Counted from the stretch's first letter, positions 45,057 to 55,684 are shown. The stretch: 64,000 nucleotides of DNA from Flavobacteriaceae bacterium (GCA_022425945.1 JAKMEK010000046.1:1-64000); one strand, 5' to 3'. A program made the numbers and translations. The notes: generated from the letters alone by a model not told the origin.

Positions 45057-45662
45057 ATGGCAAGATATACCGGTCCAAAAACAAAAATATCACGAAAGTT
45101 TGGAGAACCCATCTTTGGTGCAGATAAGTCTTTTGAAAAAAGAAACTATCCTCCAGGACAACACGGAAACAACAGAAGACGTGGTAAAAAGTCCGAGTAC
45201 GCTATCCAATTAATGGAGAAGCAAAAAGCTAAATATACCTATGGTATTTTAGAAAAGCAATTTAGAATCATCTTCGCTCGTGCATCGCAGAGTAAGGGTG
45301 TTACTGGTGAAGTTTTACTAGAATTATGTGAATCACGTTTAGACAATGTTGTCTACCGTTTAGGAATTGCTCCTACACGTTCAGCAGCACGTCAATTGGT
45401 ATCTCACCGACACATTACCCTAAATGGTAACTTGGTTAACATTCCTTCTTGTCATGTAAAGCCAGGAGATGTTATTGGTGTACGTGAAAAATCAAAGTCT
45501 TTATCAGCCATTGCGCATTCATTAGACCGTAACTCTGCAGTTTACGAGTGGTTAACATGGAATGCTTCTACCCTTGAGGGTACATTTGTCTCTACGCCTC
45601 AGCGTTTGCAAATTCCTGAGAACATCAAAGAGCAATTAATCGTAGAATTATACTCTAAATAA
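45057..45662 (+). CDS. rpsD: 30S ribosomal protein S4, zinc-independent form
   Basis: Nucleates 30S assembly at the five-way junction of 16S rRNA and represses its operon in E. coli. The 201 residues begin [20 protein letters not shown] and contain [39 protein letters not shown] (the S4 RNA-binding domain) and [15 protein letters not shown]. The N-terminal zinc cysteines of the other S4 form are missing. A folded leader precedes it. Confidence 0.98.
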   Translation: MARYTGPKTKISRKFGEPIFGADKSFEKRNYPPGQHGNNRRRGKKSEYAIQLMEKQKAKYTYGILEKQFRIIFARASQSKGVTGEVLLELCESRLDNVVYRLGIAPTRSAARQLVSHRHITLNGNLVNIPSCHVKPGDVIGVREKSKSLSAIAHSLDRNSAVYEWLTWNASTLEGTFVSTPQRLQIPENIKEQLIVELYSK

Positions 45663-45680
45663 TTAACTGAAGTTTACCTT

Positions 45681-46673
45681 ATGGCTATATTAAATTTTCA
45701 AAAACCCGATAAAGTTATCATGATCGATTCTTCGGAATTCGAAGGCAAATTCGAATTTCGTCCTTTGGAACCTGGTTATGGACTTACGGTTGGTAACGCA
45801 TTGAGAAGAGTATTGCTTTCTTCCTTAGAAGGATTTGCAATTACTTCAGTAAAGATCGAAAATATTGATCATGAATTTTCTACCATTCCTGGAATTGTAG
45901 AAGATGTAACTGAGATTATCTTGAACCTTAAACAAGTTCGTTTCAAGCGTCAAATTGAAGACATTGAAAACGAAAAAGTTACCATCACTATTGGTGGACA
46001 GGATCAACTTAAAGCATCTGACTTTCAGAAATTCATTTCTGGTTTTCAAGTGCTTAATACCGACCTAGTAATTTGTAACCTCGAAAAGAGCGTTCAACTT
46101 AACATGGAATTGACCATTGAAAAAGGTCGTGGTTATGTTCCTGCTGAAGAGAACAAGAAAATGGACGCCCAATTGGGAACCATTGCGATTGACTCTATTT
46201 ATACACCAGTGAAAAATGTTAAATTTAGCATTGAAAACTACCGTGTAGAGCAAAAGACGGATTACGAAAAACTTGTTTTCGAAATCATTACTGATGGTTC
46301 TATTCATCCCAAGGATGCATTAACTGAAGCGGCGAAAACACTCATTCACCATTTCTTGTTGTTCTCTGATGAGCGCATTACACTTGAGGCAGATGAGATT
46401 GCACAAACCGAAACTTATGACGAAGAGTCCCTTCACATGCGTCAGCTGTTGAAAACAAAACTCATTGACATGGATCTTTCTGTTCGCGCATTGAATTGTT
46501 TGAAAGCTGCCGAAGTTGAAACCTTAGGTGATTTAGTTTCTTACAACAAAAATGATTTGATGAAGTTTAGAAACTTCGGTAAAAAATCATTGACCGAACT
46601 AGAAGAATTGGTTGTATTGAAAGGACTTTCCTTCGGTATGAACCTCGCGAAATATAAATTAGATAAAGACTAA
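45681..46673 (+). CDS. rpoA: RNA polymerase alpha subunit
   Basis: Scaffold for RNA polymerase assembly and contact point for activators. The 330 residues contain [20 protein letters not shown] and [20 protein letters not shown] in the N-terminal domain (1 to about 225) and a C-terminal DNA-binding domain (about 260-330) with [20 protein letters not shown] and [20 protein letters not shown]. It lies between rpsD and rplQ as usual. Confidence 0.99.
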   Translation: MAILNFQKPDKVIMIDSSEFEGKFEFRPLEPGYGLTVGNALRRVLLSSLEGFAITSVKIENIDHEFSTIPGIVEDVTEIILNLKQVRFKRQIEDIENEKVTITIGGQDQLKASDFQKFISGFQVLNTDLVICNLEKSVQLNMELTIEKGRGYVPAEENKKMDAQLGTIAIDSIYTPVKNVKFSIENYRVEQKTDYEKLVFEIITDGSIHPKDALTEAAKTLIHHFLLFSDERITLEADEIAQTETYDEESLHMRQLLKTKLIDMDLSVRALNCLKAAEVETLGDLVSYNKNDLMKFRNFGKKSLTELEELVVLKGLSFGMNLAKYKLDKD

Positions 46674-46696
46674 CCGACATTTTTATACACTAGAAA

Positions 46697-47200
46697 ATGA
46701 GACACGGAAAAAAAGTAATGCACCTTGGTCGTAAGACGGCTCATCGTAAATCGATGCTTGCCAATATGGCCTGTTCATTAATCGAACATAAAAGAATCAA
46801 TACCACTGTAACTAAAGCGAAAGCTTTAAAACAATTTGTGGAGCCATTGATCACAAAATCAAAAGACGATACAACACATAACAGACGTACAGCATTTCGT
46901 TACTTACGTAACAAAGAAGCCGTTGCATCTTTATTTAGAGATGTAGCTGTTAAAGTTGGTGACCGTCCTGGAGGATACACTCGTATCATCAAATTAGGGA
47001 ATCGTCTTGGAGATAATGCAGATATGGCCATGATCGAATTGGTAGACTTCAACGATGTTTACACAAACAAAGAAGAAGAAACCAAGAAGACTACCCGTAG
47101 GAGTAGAGCCAAGAAATCGGCCGATGCACCTGCAGTTGAAGCAACCGAAGAGGCACCAGCAGTGGATGCTCCTGAAAAAGATGATTCAACCCAAGAATAA
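46697..47200 (+). CDS. rplQ: 50S ribosomal protein L17 with acidic C-terminal extension
   Basis: Lies at the tunnel exit region of the 50S subunit. Residues 1 to about 116 are the normal domain: [59 protein letters not shown]. About 50 extra residues follow, first Lys/Thr/Arg-rich ([11 protein letters not shown]), then Ala/Pro/Glu/Asp-rich. Extensions of this kind are seen in other Bacteroidota L17 and are probably disordered. It is the last gene of the operon, with a terminator 27 bases later. Confidence 0.97.
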   Translation: MRHGKKVMHLGRKTAHRKSMLANMACSLIEHKRINTTVTKAKALKQFVEPLITKSKDDTTHNRRTAFRYLRNKEAVASLFRDVAVKVGDRPGGYTRIIKLGNRLGDNADMAMIELVDFNDVYTNKEEETKKTTRRSRAKKSADAPAVEATEEAPAVDAPEKDDSTQE

Positions 47201-47226
47201 GGATGTTAATAATTACAACATATTAC

Positions 47227-47259
47227 AAAGGATAAGCTTTTCTAGTTTATCCTTTTTTT
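47227..47259 (+). terminator. Terminator of the ribosomal operon
   Basis: A 9-bp stem (AAAGGATAA with TTATCCTTT) is followed by a T run to 47259. It is the first clear terminator after the rpsL promoter, nearly 17 kb upstream. Confidence 0.8.
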
Positions 47260-47286
47260 ATGTTTCTTTGTGAAAATTTTAGATAG

Positions 47287-48387
47287 ATGAAGTACAAAAA
47301 CAGATCAGAAGCGCTAGTTTTACTAGCAGACGGCACTATTTTTTATGGAAAATCCATTGGTATTGAAGGTACAGCCTTTGGAGAAATATGTTTTAATACC
47401 GGAATGACAGGTTATCAAGAGATCTTTACAGATCCGTCCTATTTTGGTCAATTAATGGTTACCACCAATGCGCACATTGGGAATTATGGTACCCAAGAAG
47501 ATGAGAACCAATCTTCCTCCATTAAAATTGCTGCTTTGATTTGTAAAAATTTCAGTTACGAGCACACCCGTCCTAGTGGAACGGCTAATTTGTATGACTT
47601 TTTTGAGAAGCAAAATAAAGTAGCCATCTCTGATGTTGACACCCGTGCTTTAGTAATTTATATTCGTGAGCATGGAGCCCAAAACGCATTGATCACAACA
47701 GAAGTAGATAAAATTGAAGAGCTTAAAGCACAGTTAAACGACTATCCTTCTATGGTGGGACGTGAATTGGCTTCAGAAGTTTCAACCAAAGAACCTTATT
47801 TTTACGGTGATGAAAATGCTCCCCTAAAAGTAGCTGCATTAGATCTTGGAATTAAGAAAAGTATCCTGGACAATATCTCAGCGCAAGGAGTGTACATCAA
47901 AGTCTTTCCATATGATACTGACTTTGCAAGCCTTGAAGCTTGGAATCCTGATGGCTATTTCTTGTCCAATGGACCTGGAGATCCAGAGCCATTGTACCAA
48001 GCACAAGGAGTCGCCAAAGAAATTATTTCACGTAACCTACCTTTATTTGGTATATGCTTAGGTCATCAAGTAATTGCTCTGGCCAATGGCGTATCTACCT
48101 TTAAAATGTTTAATGGGCACAGAGGGATCAATCACCCTGTTTTGAATCATGCTACAGGAAAAGGTGAGATCACTTCCCAAAACCACGGATTTGCTGTAAA
48201 TCGGGAGGAAGCCGAGGCACATGCCGATCTAGAAATTACCCACACGCATTTAAACGACCAAACTGTTGCTGGACTTAAAATGAAATCCAAGAAGTGTTTT
48301 TCTGTACAATATCATCCAGAAGCAGCACCAGGTCCAAATGATGCCAAGTACCTATTTACCCAATTTAAAGACTTAATTGAAAATTAG
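47287..48387 (+). CDS. carA: Carbamoyl-phosphate synthase small (glutaminase) subunit
   Basis: Releases ammonia from glutamine for CarB to make carbamoyl phosphate for pyrimidines and arginine. The 366 residues have an N-terminal CPSase domain (GEICFNTGMTGYQEIFTDPS) and a class I glutamine amidotransferase domain with FGICLGHQVIAL (nucleophile Cys257) and VQYHPEAAPGP (His343, Glu345). carB is not in the window. A near-match box TTTCTTTG (47263-47270) lies 16 bases upstream of the ATG. eno follows after 25 bases and is probably co-transcribed. Confidence 0.97.
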   Translation: MKYKNRSEALVLLADGTIFYGKSIGIEGTAFGEICFNTGMTGYQEIFTDPSYFGQLMVTTNAHIGNYGTQEDENQSSSIKIAALICKNFSYEHTRPSGTANLYDFFEKQNKVAISDVDTRALVIYIREHGAQNALITTEVDKIEELKAQLNDYPSMVGRELASEVSTKEPYFYGDENAPLKVAALDLGIKKSILDNISAQGVYIKVFPYDTDFASLEAWNPDGYFLSNGPGDPEPLYQAQGVAKEIISRNLPLFGICLGHQVIALANGVSTFKMFNGHRGINHPVLNHATGKGEITSQNHGFAVNREEAEAHADLEITHTHLNDQTVAGLKMKSKKCFSVQYHPEAAPGPNDAKYLFTQFKDLIEN

Positions 48388-48397
48388 TAACCAATAA

Positions 48398-49699
<1,302 letters not shown>

Positions 49700-49716
49700 T
49701 TATAACAATCTATTGT

Positions 49717-49743
49717 AAAAAAGGGGGATTTTCCCCCTTTTTT
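49717..49743 (+). terminator. Terminator after carA-eno
   Basis: A 12-bp stem (six A, five G, one A, paired with its complement), three-base loop and six T residues at the end lie 18 bases after the eno stop. Confidence 0.88.
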
Positions 49744-49797
49744 CATTTCCAAAATCCTGCTTTTTTGAGTAAATTAGCAATCTTAAAGAATTGAACT

Positions 49798-51081
49798 ATG
49801 GACAAGACGGTACAACTAACTTATAACGACAAAACCTATGAATTTCCCCTTGTAGAAGGAACGGAAAAAGAGGTGGGAATAGATATTAAAGCGTTGCGTG
49901 CTCAAACGGGTTTAGTTACCCTAGATCCTGGTTTTAAAAATTCTGGCTCTTGTAAAAGTGAAATCACTTTCCTAGATGGAGAAAAGGGTGAGTTAAAGTA
50001 CCGTGGCTACGCAATTGATGACCTAGCTGATGGTGCGAGCTTTCTTGAAGTAGCTTATTTGTTGATTTTCGGAAAACTTCCGACAGCTGACCAACTGAAC
50101 AAATTTCAGAGTGATATTCATCAAGAGTCACTTGTTGATGAGGATTTAAAAGCGATTTTAAAGAGTTTTCCGCGCAAAGCACACCCAATGGGAGCTCTTG
50201 CTTCATTGACTTCTGCATTAACCGCTTTTAACCCAGAATCAGTAGATGTTGATTCTGAAGAAGATATGTACCATGCCATTGTAACCATCATGGCTAAGTT
50301 TCCGGTCTTGTGTGCTTGGACACACAGAAAAGTAAAGGGTTTGCCATTGAATTATAGCAGTAGTGATTTGACTTATATCGACAATATTGCACAGATGATG
50401 TTCCGTATGCCCAATGACACTTATGCACCAAACTCGATTGTGAATAGTGCATTAAATAAATTACTCATTTTACATGCCGATCACGAGCAAAATTGCTCAA
50501 CTTCTACGGTTCGTATTGTAGGATCATCGCATGCTGGCTTATTTGCTTCAATTTCTGCGGGTATTTCTGCCCTTTGGGGGCCGTTACACGGTGGAGCAAA
50601 CCAAGCAGTAATCGAAATGCTTGAGGCCATTAAAGCCGACGGAGGAGATACGAAAAAATACATGGCTAAGGCCAAGGATAAAAATGATCCTTTCCGTCTA
50701 ATGGGCTTTGGACACCGAGTGTATAAAAACTTTGATCCACGCGCACGTATCATCAAAGTTGCTGCCGATGAAGTATTGAACGAAATGGGAATTGAAGACC
50801 CGATCCTTGATATTGCCAAAGGCTTGGAACAAGAAGCCTTGAACGATCCGTATTTTGTGGATCGCAAGCTATATCCAAATGTTGATTTCTATTCTGGTAT
50901 CATCTACAGAGCTATGGGAATTCCTACAGAAATGTTTACCGTAATGTTTGCCCTAGGACGTTTGCCCGGTTGGATTGCACAATGGCGTGAAATGCGCATG
51001 AATAACGAACCCATTGGTCGTCCAAGACAAATCTACACAGGAGAAGTTGATTTGCCTTTTACGCCGCTTGAAAAGCGCTAG
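49798..51081 (+). CDS. gltA: Citrate synthase (hexameric type II form)
   Basis: Condenses oxaloacetate and acetyl-CoA at the entry to the TCA cycle. The 427 residues match the long NADH-sensitive type found in Gram-negative bacteria: ITFLDGEKGELKYRGYAIDD near the start, LWGPLHGGANQAVIEML and MGFGHRVYKNFDPRARIIK with catalytic histidines, and FTVMFALGRLPGWIAQWREM with the catalytic Asp region. It ends convergently on a Rossmann-fold gene, the two stop codons sharing CTAG. Confidence 0.97.
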   Translation: MDKTVQLTYNDKTYEFPLVEGTEKEVGIDIKALRAQTGLVTLDPGFKNSGSCKSEITFLDGEKGELKYRGYAIDDLADGASFLEVAYLLIFGKLPTADQLNKFQSDIHQESLVDEDLKAILKSFPRKAHPMGALASLTSALTAFNPESVDVDSEEDMYHAIVTIMAKFPVLCAWTHRKVKGLPLNYSSSDLTYIDNIAQMMFRMPNDTYAPNSIVNSALNKLLILHADHEQNCSTSTVRIVGSSHAGLFASISAGISALWGPLHGGANQAVIEMLEAIKADGGDTKKYMAKAKDKNDPFRLMGFGHRVYKNFDPRARIIKVAADEVLNEMGIEDPILDIAKGLEQEALNDPYFVDRKLYPNVDFYSGIIYRAMGIPTEMFTVMFALGRLPGWIAQWREMRMNNEPIGRPRQIYTGEVDLPFTPLEKR

Positions 51082-52505
51082 GTAGTAGCCTTTGCTAAAT
51101 TTCGGACCATACCTTTAAAAATAAAGTAGTGAAAGGGGACTAGACTGTACCAATACATTCTTCCCCACAATCCCCGTGGTCGAAAAGTAGCTGTCTGATA
51201 AATGGTGGTGCCCACTATTTTAAACTCTAGCCAAGCTTCGCCAGGGAGTTTCATTTCTGCAAATAGCAAAAGTCTTTTTTCCTTTTTATCTGCGAGCAGT
51301 ACGCGCCAGAAATCTAACGAATCACCGGTGTAGATTTTGTCAGGATGCGTGCGTCCGCGGCGCAGGCCCACACCCCCCGATAGCTTATCCAAATAACCCC
51401 GTAGTTTCCATAAAAAGTTGGCGTAGTACCAGCCTTGGTTTCCGCCAATCTTCCAAAGGGCTTTGAAGGTTTGTTCTGGATCAATATTTTCAAGCTTTTG
51501 GGCATCTTTTAGTATTCCGTATTTGGGTACTTGTATATAGCCTTTTAGGTCTTTGTTGAGTCGTCCGCTGACCATGCTGTCTTTCCAGCTACTGATTACC
51601 GAGTTTTGTTCAATGCGTTTAAAGGCCATTTGTATGGCTTCATCATAGCTGTAAGGCTTGATGCTGAGGGTGTCTTGCAAACGTTGATCTGCAGCAACCA
51701 CTTCCATTTTCATGCTGTCTACTAAACTAACCGCTAGACTATAGGTGGTCGAAGTAACAAAATTTAGCCAATAGGAGGAAAGTCTTGGAGTCATGACTGG
51801 GACAATGACAATCCAGTTGCGAAAACCTCTGTTCTTTGCATAGCGGTGCAGCATTTCTTTGTAGGTCAAAACGCTCGATCCGCCTATGTCAAAACTATCA
51901 TTCATGCACTTAGGGTGTAATAGGACCCCCGTTAGATATTCTATTACATTTCGAATGGCGATGGGCTGCGATTTTGTATTGACCCATTTTGGGGTAATCA
52001 TAAAAGGGAGCTTTTCACAGAGATCGCGAATAATTTCAAAGGAAGCACTTCCTGAACCTACAATAATCCCGGCACGTAAAACTGTTGTGGGTATGGTTGA
52101 TTTTTTTAGGATATCCTCAACATTTTTTCGTGATGATAAGTGTTTTGAAAGTGCTTTGTCATTGACAATACCACTTAAATAAATGATTTGTTGTGCAGCT
52201 GTTTTTTCGAGCAGGGCACAAAAGTTATGTGCACACTTTGCCTCCATGCTTAAGAAGTCTCCGTCATCTGAAGACATGGAGTGAATTAAGTAATAGGCTA
52301 CATCAATATCTAATGGGAGAGCATCTCCATTCTCAGGCGATAAAAAATCAAGCCGTAGGATGGTAATTTTTTCTGCTAAAGCGCTGGAAATGGATAATCT
52401 TTTGGGGTCACGTACAGCACAATAAACGTCATGCCCAGCAGCTACCAATTGAGGAAGCAAGCGCATGCCAATGTAACCATTTGCCCCGGTGAGTAATATT
52501 TTCAT
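51078..52505 (-). CDS. NAD(P)-binding epimerase-like protein with DUF2867-type C-terminus
   Basis: An atypical short-chain dehydrogenase/epimerase of 475 residues. The N-terminal Rossmann fold has ILLTGANGYIGMRLLPQLVA and AYYLIHSMSSDDGDF, with IIYLSGIVND and TVLRAGIIVGSGSASFEIIR as in NmrA/NAD-epimerase-like proteins. The second half (about 300-475) ends RPRGLWGRMYWYSLVPFHYF, which matches DUF2867-like proteins of unknown function. The substrate is not known; lipid or quinone modification is only a guess. It follows a 141-codon unknown gene after 12 bases. Confidence 0.82.
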   Translation of the reverse strand: MKILLTGANGYIGMRLLPQLVAAGHDVYCAVRDPKRLSISSALAEKITILRLDFLSPENGDALPLDIDVAYYLIHSMSSDDGDFLSMEAKCAHNFCALLEKTAAQQIIYLSGIVNDKALSKHLSSRKNVEDILKKSTIPTTVLRAGIIVGSGSASFEIIRDLCEKLPFMITPKWVNTKSQPIAIRNVIEYLTGVLLHPKCMNDSFDIGGSSVLTYKEMLHRYAKNRGFRNWIVIVPVMTPRLSSYWLNFVTSTTYSLAVSLVDSMKMEVVAADQRLQDTLSIKPYSYDEAIQMAFKRIEQNSVISSWKDSMVSGRLNKDLKGYIQVPKYGILKDAQKLENIDPEQTFKALWKIGGNQGWYYANFLWKLRGYLDKLSGGVGLRRGRTHPDKIYTGDSLDFWRVLLADKKEKRLLLFAEMKLPGEAWLEFKIVGTTIYQTATFRPRGLWGRMYWYSLVPFHYFIFKGMVRNLAKATT

Positions 52506-52517
52506 CGCATTGTTATT

Positions 52518-52943
52518 TTATAATTCATCTACAGATGGAGGGGCGTTCTTTATTTTTTGTTCATTGATTTTTTTAAAAAATGAATGAATGCTTTTGGTAT
52601 TGGCCAATACTTTGATGGTATAATGGTCTTTGTAAATCGAATATTCCTCTGCCTTTCCCTTGTAGAGTTTTAGTTTGTAATAGGGAATGACAAGACCATA
52701 GGTTTCCAATAAACTTCTGAAATGAACAATTATTCCCTTAGGACGAAGTTCAACATTACACTGATTAATGTTTTGATCGAGGACCAAAAGGTTATGGATG
52801 TCGATGGAGGTTTGCGTGATGATGAGTTTTCCTGAACCGATACCGCCCATTTTCCATCGTTCGCGTAGGGTAAAAGGTTTTCCCAATAATTCGTCTATTT
52901 GTGTACGAATTTTAGGCTCGTTGTACGAAATGTTCAACAGCAT
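52518..52943 (-). CDS. Small cytoplasmic protein of unknown function
   Basis: I do not recognise this 141-residue protein. It has no signal peptide or membrane segment. It is basic and beta-prone, with FTLRERWKMGGIGSGKLIIT, GIIVHFRSLLETYGLVIPYY and YKDHYTIKVLANTKSIHSFF. It lies 12 bases upstream of the epimerase-like gene, suggesting a shared role. A near-match promoter box TATCTTTA lies at 52952-52959 on the minus strand, 8 bases from the ATG. Confidence 0.7.
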   Translation of the reverse strand: MLLNISYNEPKIRTQIDELLGKPFTLRERWKMGGIGSGKLIITQTSIDIHNLLVLDQNINQCNVELRPKGIIVHFRSLLETYGLVIPYYKLKLYKGKAEEYSIYKDHYTIKVLANTKSIHSFFKKINEQKIKNAPPSVDEL

Positions 52944-52999
52944 TTTTATTTTAAAGATAATGCATCTTCTTCAACAAGTGATATTTTGCTCATTATAAT

Positions 53000-53007
53000 T
53001 ATCTTTG
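53000..53007 (+). promoter_or_regulatory. -7 box for argS
   Basis: Exact TATCTTTG on the plus strand, ending 13 bases before the argS ATG. Confidence 0.65.
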
Positions 53008-53020
53008 GCGAAATTCCTTT

Positions 53021-54802
53021 ATGAAAGCACTTTCTGACCAACTATCGCCAGTACTGACCTCTTTTTTAGCCGCTTCGCATGGAGTCGATGTCACCGACTT
53101 TGAATTTCAGCAAACACGCAAGGAATTTGATGGAGACATCACCTTAGTTGTTTTTTCCTTATTGCGTTCTATTAAGGCTAACCCTGTAGCTTTAGGGGGG
53201 GAGATTGGCGCTCATTTAGTTGATCAAGTAGCATGGGTAACTGATTTTAATGTGGTCAAAGGATTCTTAAATGTATCGATTGCAGATGATTTCTACGTAG
53301 GACAGTTAAACACTATTGCTGCCTCAACAAACTATGGTCACTTAGCTGCGGATCCAGCCAAAGGAGTAGCCTTGGTGGAATATTCTTCTCCCAACACAAA
53401 TAAGCCACTGCATTTGGGGCATATTCGTAATAACCTCTTGGGGTATTCGGTTGCTAATATCATAGCGGCGAGTGGTCAAGAAGTTGTCAAGACGCAAATC
53501 ATCAACGACCGTGGAATACATATCTGTAAATCCATGGTGGCTTGGCAAAAATTTGGTGAAGGGACAACCCCTGCTTCAGAAGGAATCAAAGGGGATAAAT
53601 TTGTGGGGAACTACTATGTTCGCTTTGACCAAGAATACAAGAAAGAAATTGCGGTATTGGTTGCTAAGGGCAAGACTGAAGACGAAGCCAAGGCCAATGC
53701 GCCACTTTTTTTAGCTGCTCAAGCCATGTTGCGCGATTGGGAGGCTGGCGTCCCAGCTATAGTAGATTTATGGAAAACCATGAACGATTGGGTGTATTCA
53801 GGTTTTGATGTAACCTATGCCAATCTTGGCGTTAGCTTTGATTCTTTATACTATGAAAGTGAAACCTATCTTTTGGGTAAAACCCTGATTGAGGAGGGGC
53901 TTCAAAAAAATATTTTTTTTACCAAAAAGGACGGTTCAGTTTGGATTGATTTAACCGATGATGGCCTTGACGAAAAGCTCTTATTGCGTTCGGACGGCAC
54001 GGCTGTATACATGACCCAAGACTTAGGAACTGCTCTTCAACGTTTCAAGGACAATCCAAGTATGCAAGGAATGGTGTATACGGTTGGAAATGAACAAGAC
54101 TATCACTTTAAAGTGTTGTTCTTGGTGCTTCAAAAATTAGGTTTTTCCTGGGCCCATTCGCTCCACCATTTAAGTTATGGAATGGTTGACCTGCCACAAG
54201 GTAAAATGAAAAGTCGTGAAGGTACTGTGGTCGATGCTGATGATCTTATGGTAGAAATGAGTCAAACGGCTGCATCCATTGCAGAAGAACTCGGGAAATT
54301 AGAGGGCATGTCGGCAGAAGATAAAAAAGCCCTTTATCATACCATTGGTTTGGGCGCACTAAAATATTTTATTCTAAAAGTCGATCCAAAAAAGCGGATT
54401 TTATTTGATCCAGAGAGTTCGGTTGATTTCGCAGGTAACACGGGTCCTTTTATACAGTATACCTACGCGCGAATTCAATCCATTTTGCGTAAGGCTGAAC
54501 ATATAGAGTTGTCTGCAATTGTGCTTGATACCATAGAAGAAAAAGAAAAAGAGATCATCAAGCATCTGATGGACTATCCTGCTCTTATTCAGCAGGCTGC
54601 TGCTCAGCATAGTCCTGCTTTGGTGGCCAATTATAGTTATGACTTGGTGAAATTGTTCAATTCCTTTTATCAGAACATTAGTATACTGGGTGAGGAAGAC
54701 ACTAGCCGAAAAAACTTTAGAGTAGTATTGGCGCATCAAGTAGCCAAAATACTCAAACAAAGTACTGGTTTGTTAGGGATAGCAGTTCCTGAGCAAATGT
54801 AA
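53021..54802 (+). CDS. argS: Arginyl-tRNA synthetase
   Basis: Class I synthetase charging tRNA-Arg. The 593 residues start with the Arg_tRNA_synt_N domain, then the HIGH-type motif NKPLHLGHIRNNLLGYSVA, the catalytic domain with YDVTYANLGVSFD-like sequence (here FDVTYANLGVSFDSLYYES), the KMSK-type motif GKMKSREGTVVDADDL, and the DALR anticodon-binding domain (about 470-593, FIQYTYARIQSILRKAE). Length is typical. It is monocistronic, ended by a bidirectional hairpin. Confidence 0.97.
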   Translation: MKALSDQLSPVLTSFLAASHGVDVTDFEFQQTRKEFDGDITLVVFSLLRSIKANPVALGGEIGAHLVDQVAWVTDFNVVKGFLNVSIADDFYVGQLNTIAASTNYGHLAADPAKGVALVEYSSPNTNKPLHLGHIRNNLLGYSVANIIAASGQEVVKTQIINDRGIHICKSMVAWQKFGEGTTPASEGIKGDKFVGNYYVRFDQEYKKEIAVLVAKGKTEDEAKANAPLFLAAQAMLRDWEAGVPAIVDLWKTMNDWVYSGFDVTYANLGVSFDSLYYESETYLLGKTLIEEGLQKNIFFTKKDGSVWIDLTDDGLDEKLLLRSDGTAVYMTQDLGTALQRFKDNPSMQGMVYTVGNEQDYHFKVLFLVLQKLGFSWAHSLHHLSYGMVDLPQGKMKSREGTVVDADDLMVEMSQTAASIAEELGKLEGMSAEDKKALYHTIGLGALKYFILKVDPKKRILFDPESSVDFAGNTGPFIQYTYARIQSILRKAEHIELSAIVLDTIEEKEKEIIKHLMDYPALIQQAAAQHSPALVANYSYDLVKLFNSFYQNISILGEEDTSRKNFRVVLAHQVAKILKQSTGLLGIAVPEQM

Positions 54803-54807
54803 GACAT

Positions 54808-54840
54808 AAAAAAAACCGCTCAGAGAACGGTTTTTTTTTT
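54808..54840. terminator. Bidirectional terminator between argS and proteorhodopsin
   Basis: A stem of ACCG/CGGT extended by A-T pairs, with a partly paired loop, is flanked by eight A residues on one side and ten T residues on the other. It can end both convergent transcripts. Confidence 0.8.
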
Positions 54841-54877
54841 CTTTTTCACAAGCTTTTTTCCCAAGCCTGTAGTAGTT

Positions 54878-55615
54878 TTATTTAGACGATACAGCTAAGT
54901 TGTAAACGACTAAACCAAATCCAATTTTGTTGATGGCATCACCAATGTTATAAATAACATCTAATTGTAATGGAATTCCGAAGATTACGCCTTCGCCTCC
55001 GTACCATCCAGCAGTACCAGCCATGTACCCAATAGGATAGATTGCCCAACCGATCACAACAAACTTAACAAGTGTATTGTGAGCAGCTTCTACGGCTCCT
55101 CCTGAAGCAACAGCTAATTTCTTTGCTTCTCCTGCTGCAATATCATATACGATTGCAAAGTAAGCAAGACCAGAAATTAATCCCCAGATAGCAGGTTGTG
55201 CTCCTGAAGTGTATACTGCTTCTCCTAAATATCCAGTAACCAACATGATAACTGAAAGGCCAATCATGCGCCACATCAATTTTCTTGTTGCACCGGCGGC
55301 TCTAAGAATTAAGTAGAATTCAACACACATTAATGGTACTGTTAAAATCCAGTCCACATAGCGGAAGAATGTTGGTGAAGTTGCATTAGTTGCCCAATAG
55401 TCACGCATGTACCAATAGTGTACAGCAGCGATAAAGGTAATCAAACCAGAGATGAGGATTGATGTTCTCCACTTGTTGTCAAATGAACTCAACGATAGGA
55501 AGAAAAACGCCGATGCTGCCATCATTGCCATACAACCTACGAAGAAAGTGAACCCTACATAATCATCTGCTGCCATTGCAGGAACAGAAGATAATAAGCT
55601 TAAAAATTTTTCCAT
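54878..55615 (-). CDS. Proteorhodopsin, green-absorbing proton-pump type
   Basis: Light-driven outward proton pump in the inner membrane, using retinal. The 245 residues begin with a cleavable-type signal (VPAMAA) and give seven transmembrane helices. The key residues are all present: His66 (AAVHYWYMRD), proton acceptor Asp88, Thr92 and donor Glu99 (RYVDWILTVPLMCVEFYLI: the DTE motif), and Schiff-base Lys230 (GDAINKIGFG). Met96 is at the tuning position (105 in the reference protein), where Leu or Met means green and Gln blue. blh is divergent 101 bases away and should supply retinal. A near-match box TAAGTTTA lies at 55662-55669. Confidence 0.98.
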   Translation of the reverse strand: MEKFLSLLSSVPAMAADDYVGFTFFVGCMAMMAASAFFFLSLSSFDNKWRTSILISGLITFIAAVHYWYMRDYWATNATSPTFFRYVDWILTVPLMCVEFYLILRAAGATRKLMWRMIGLSVIMLVTGYLGEAVYTSGAQPAIWGLISGLAYFAIVYDIAAGEAKKLAVASGGAVEAAHNTLVKFVVIGWAIYPIGYMAGTAGWYGGEGVIFGIPLQLDVIYNIGDAINKIGFGLVVYNLAVSSK

Positions 55616-55661
55616 AATAGATATAATTATTTGTTTTTGTTTAGGTAAATTTAAAAAAAAT

Positions 55662-55669
55662 TAAACTTA
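55662..55669 (-). promoter_or_regulatory. Near-match -7 box for proteorhodopsin
   Basis: Minus-strand TAAGTTTA, seven of eight positions of TAnnTTTG, 46 bases upstream of the rhodopsin ATG. Its -33 region would fall on the palindrome at 55685-55698 and has no TTG. Confidence 0.4.
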
Positions 55670-55684
55670 CTCACTATATATATG

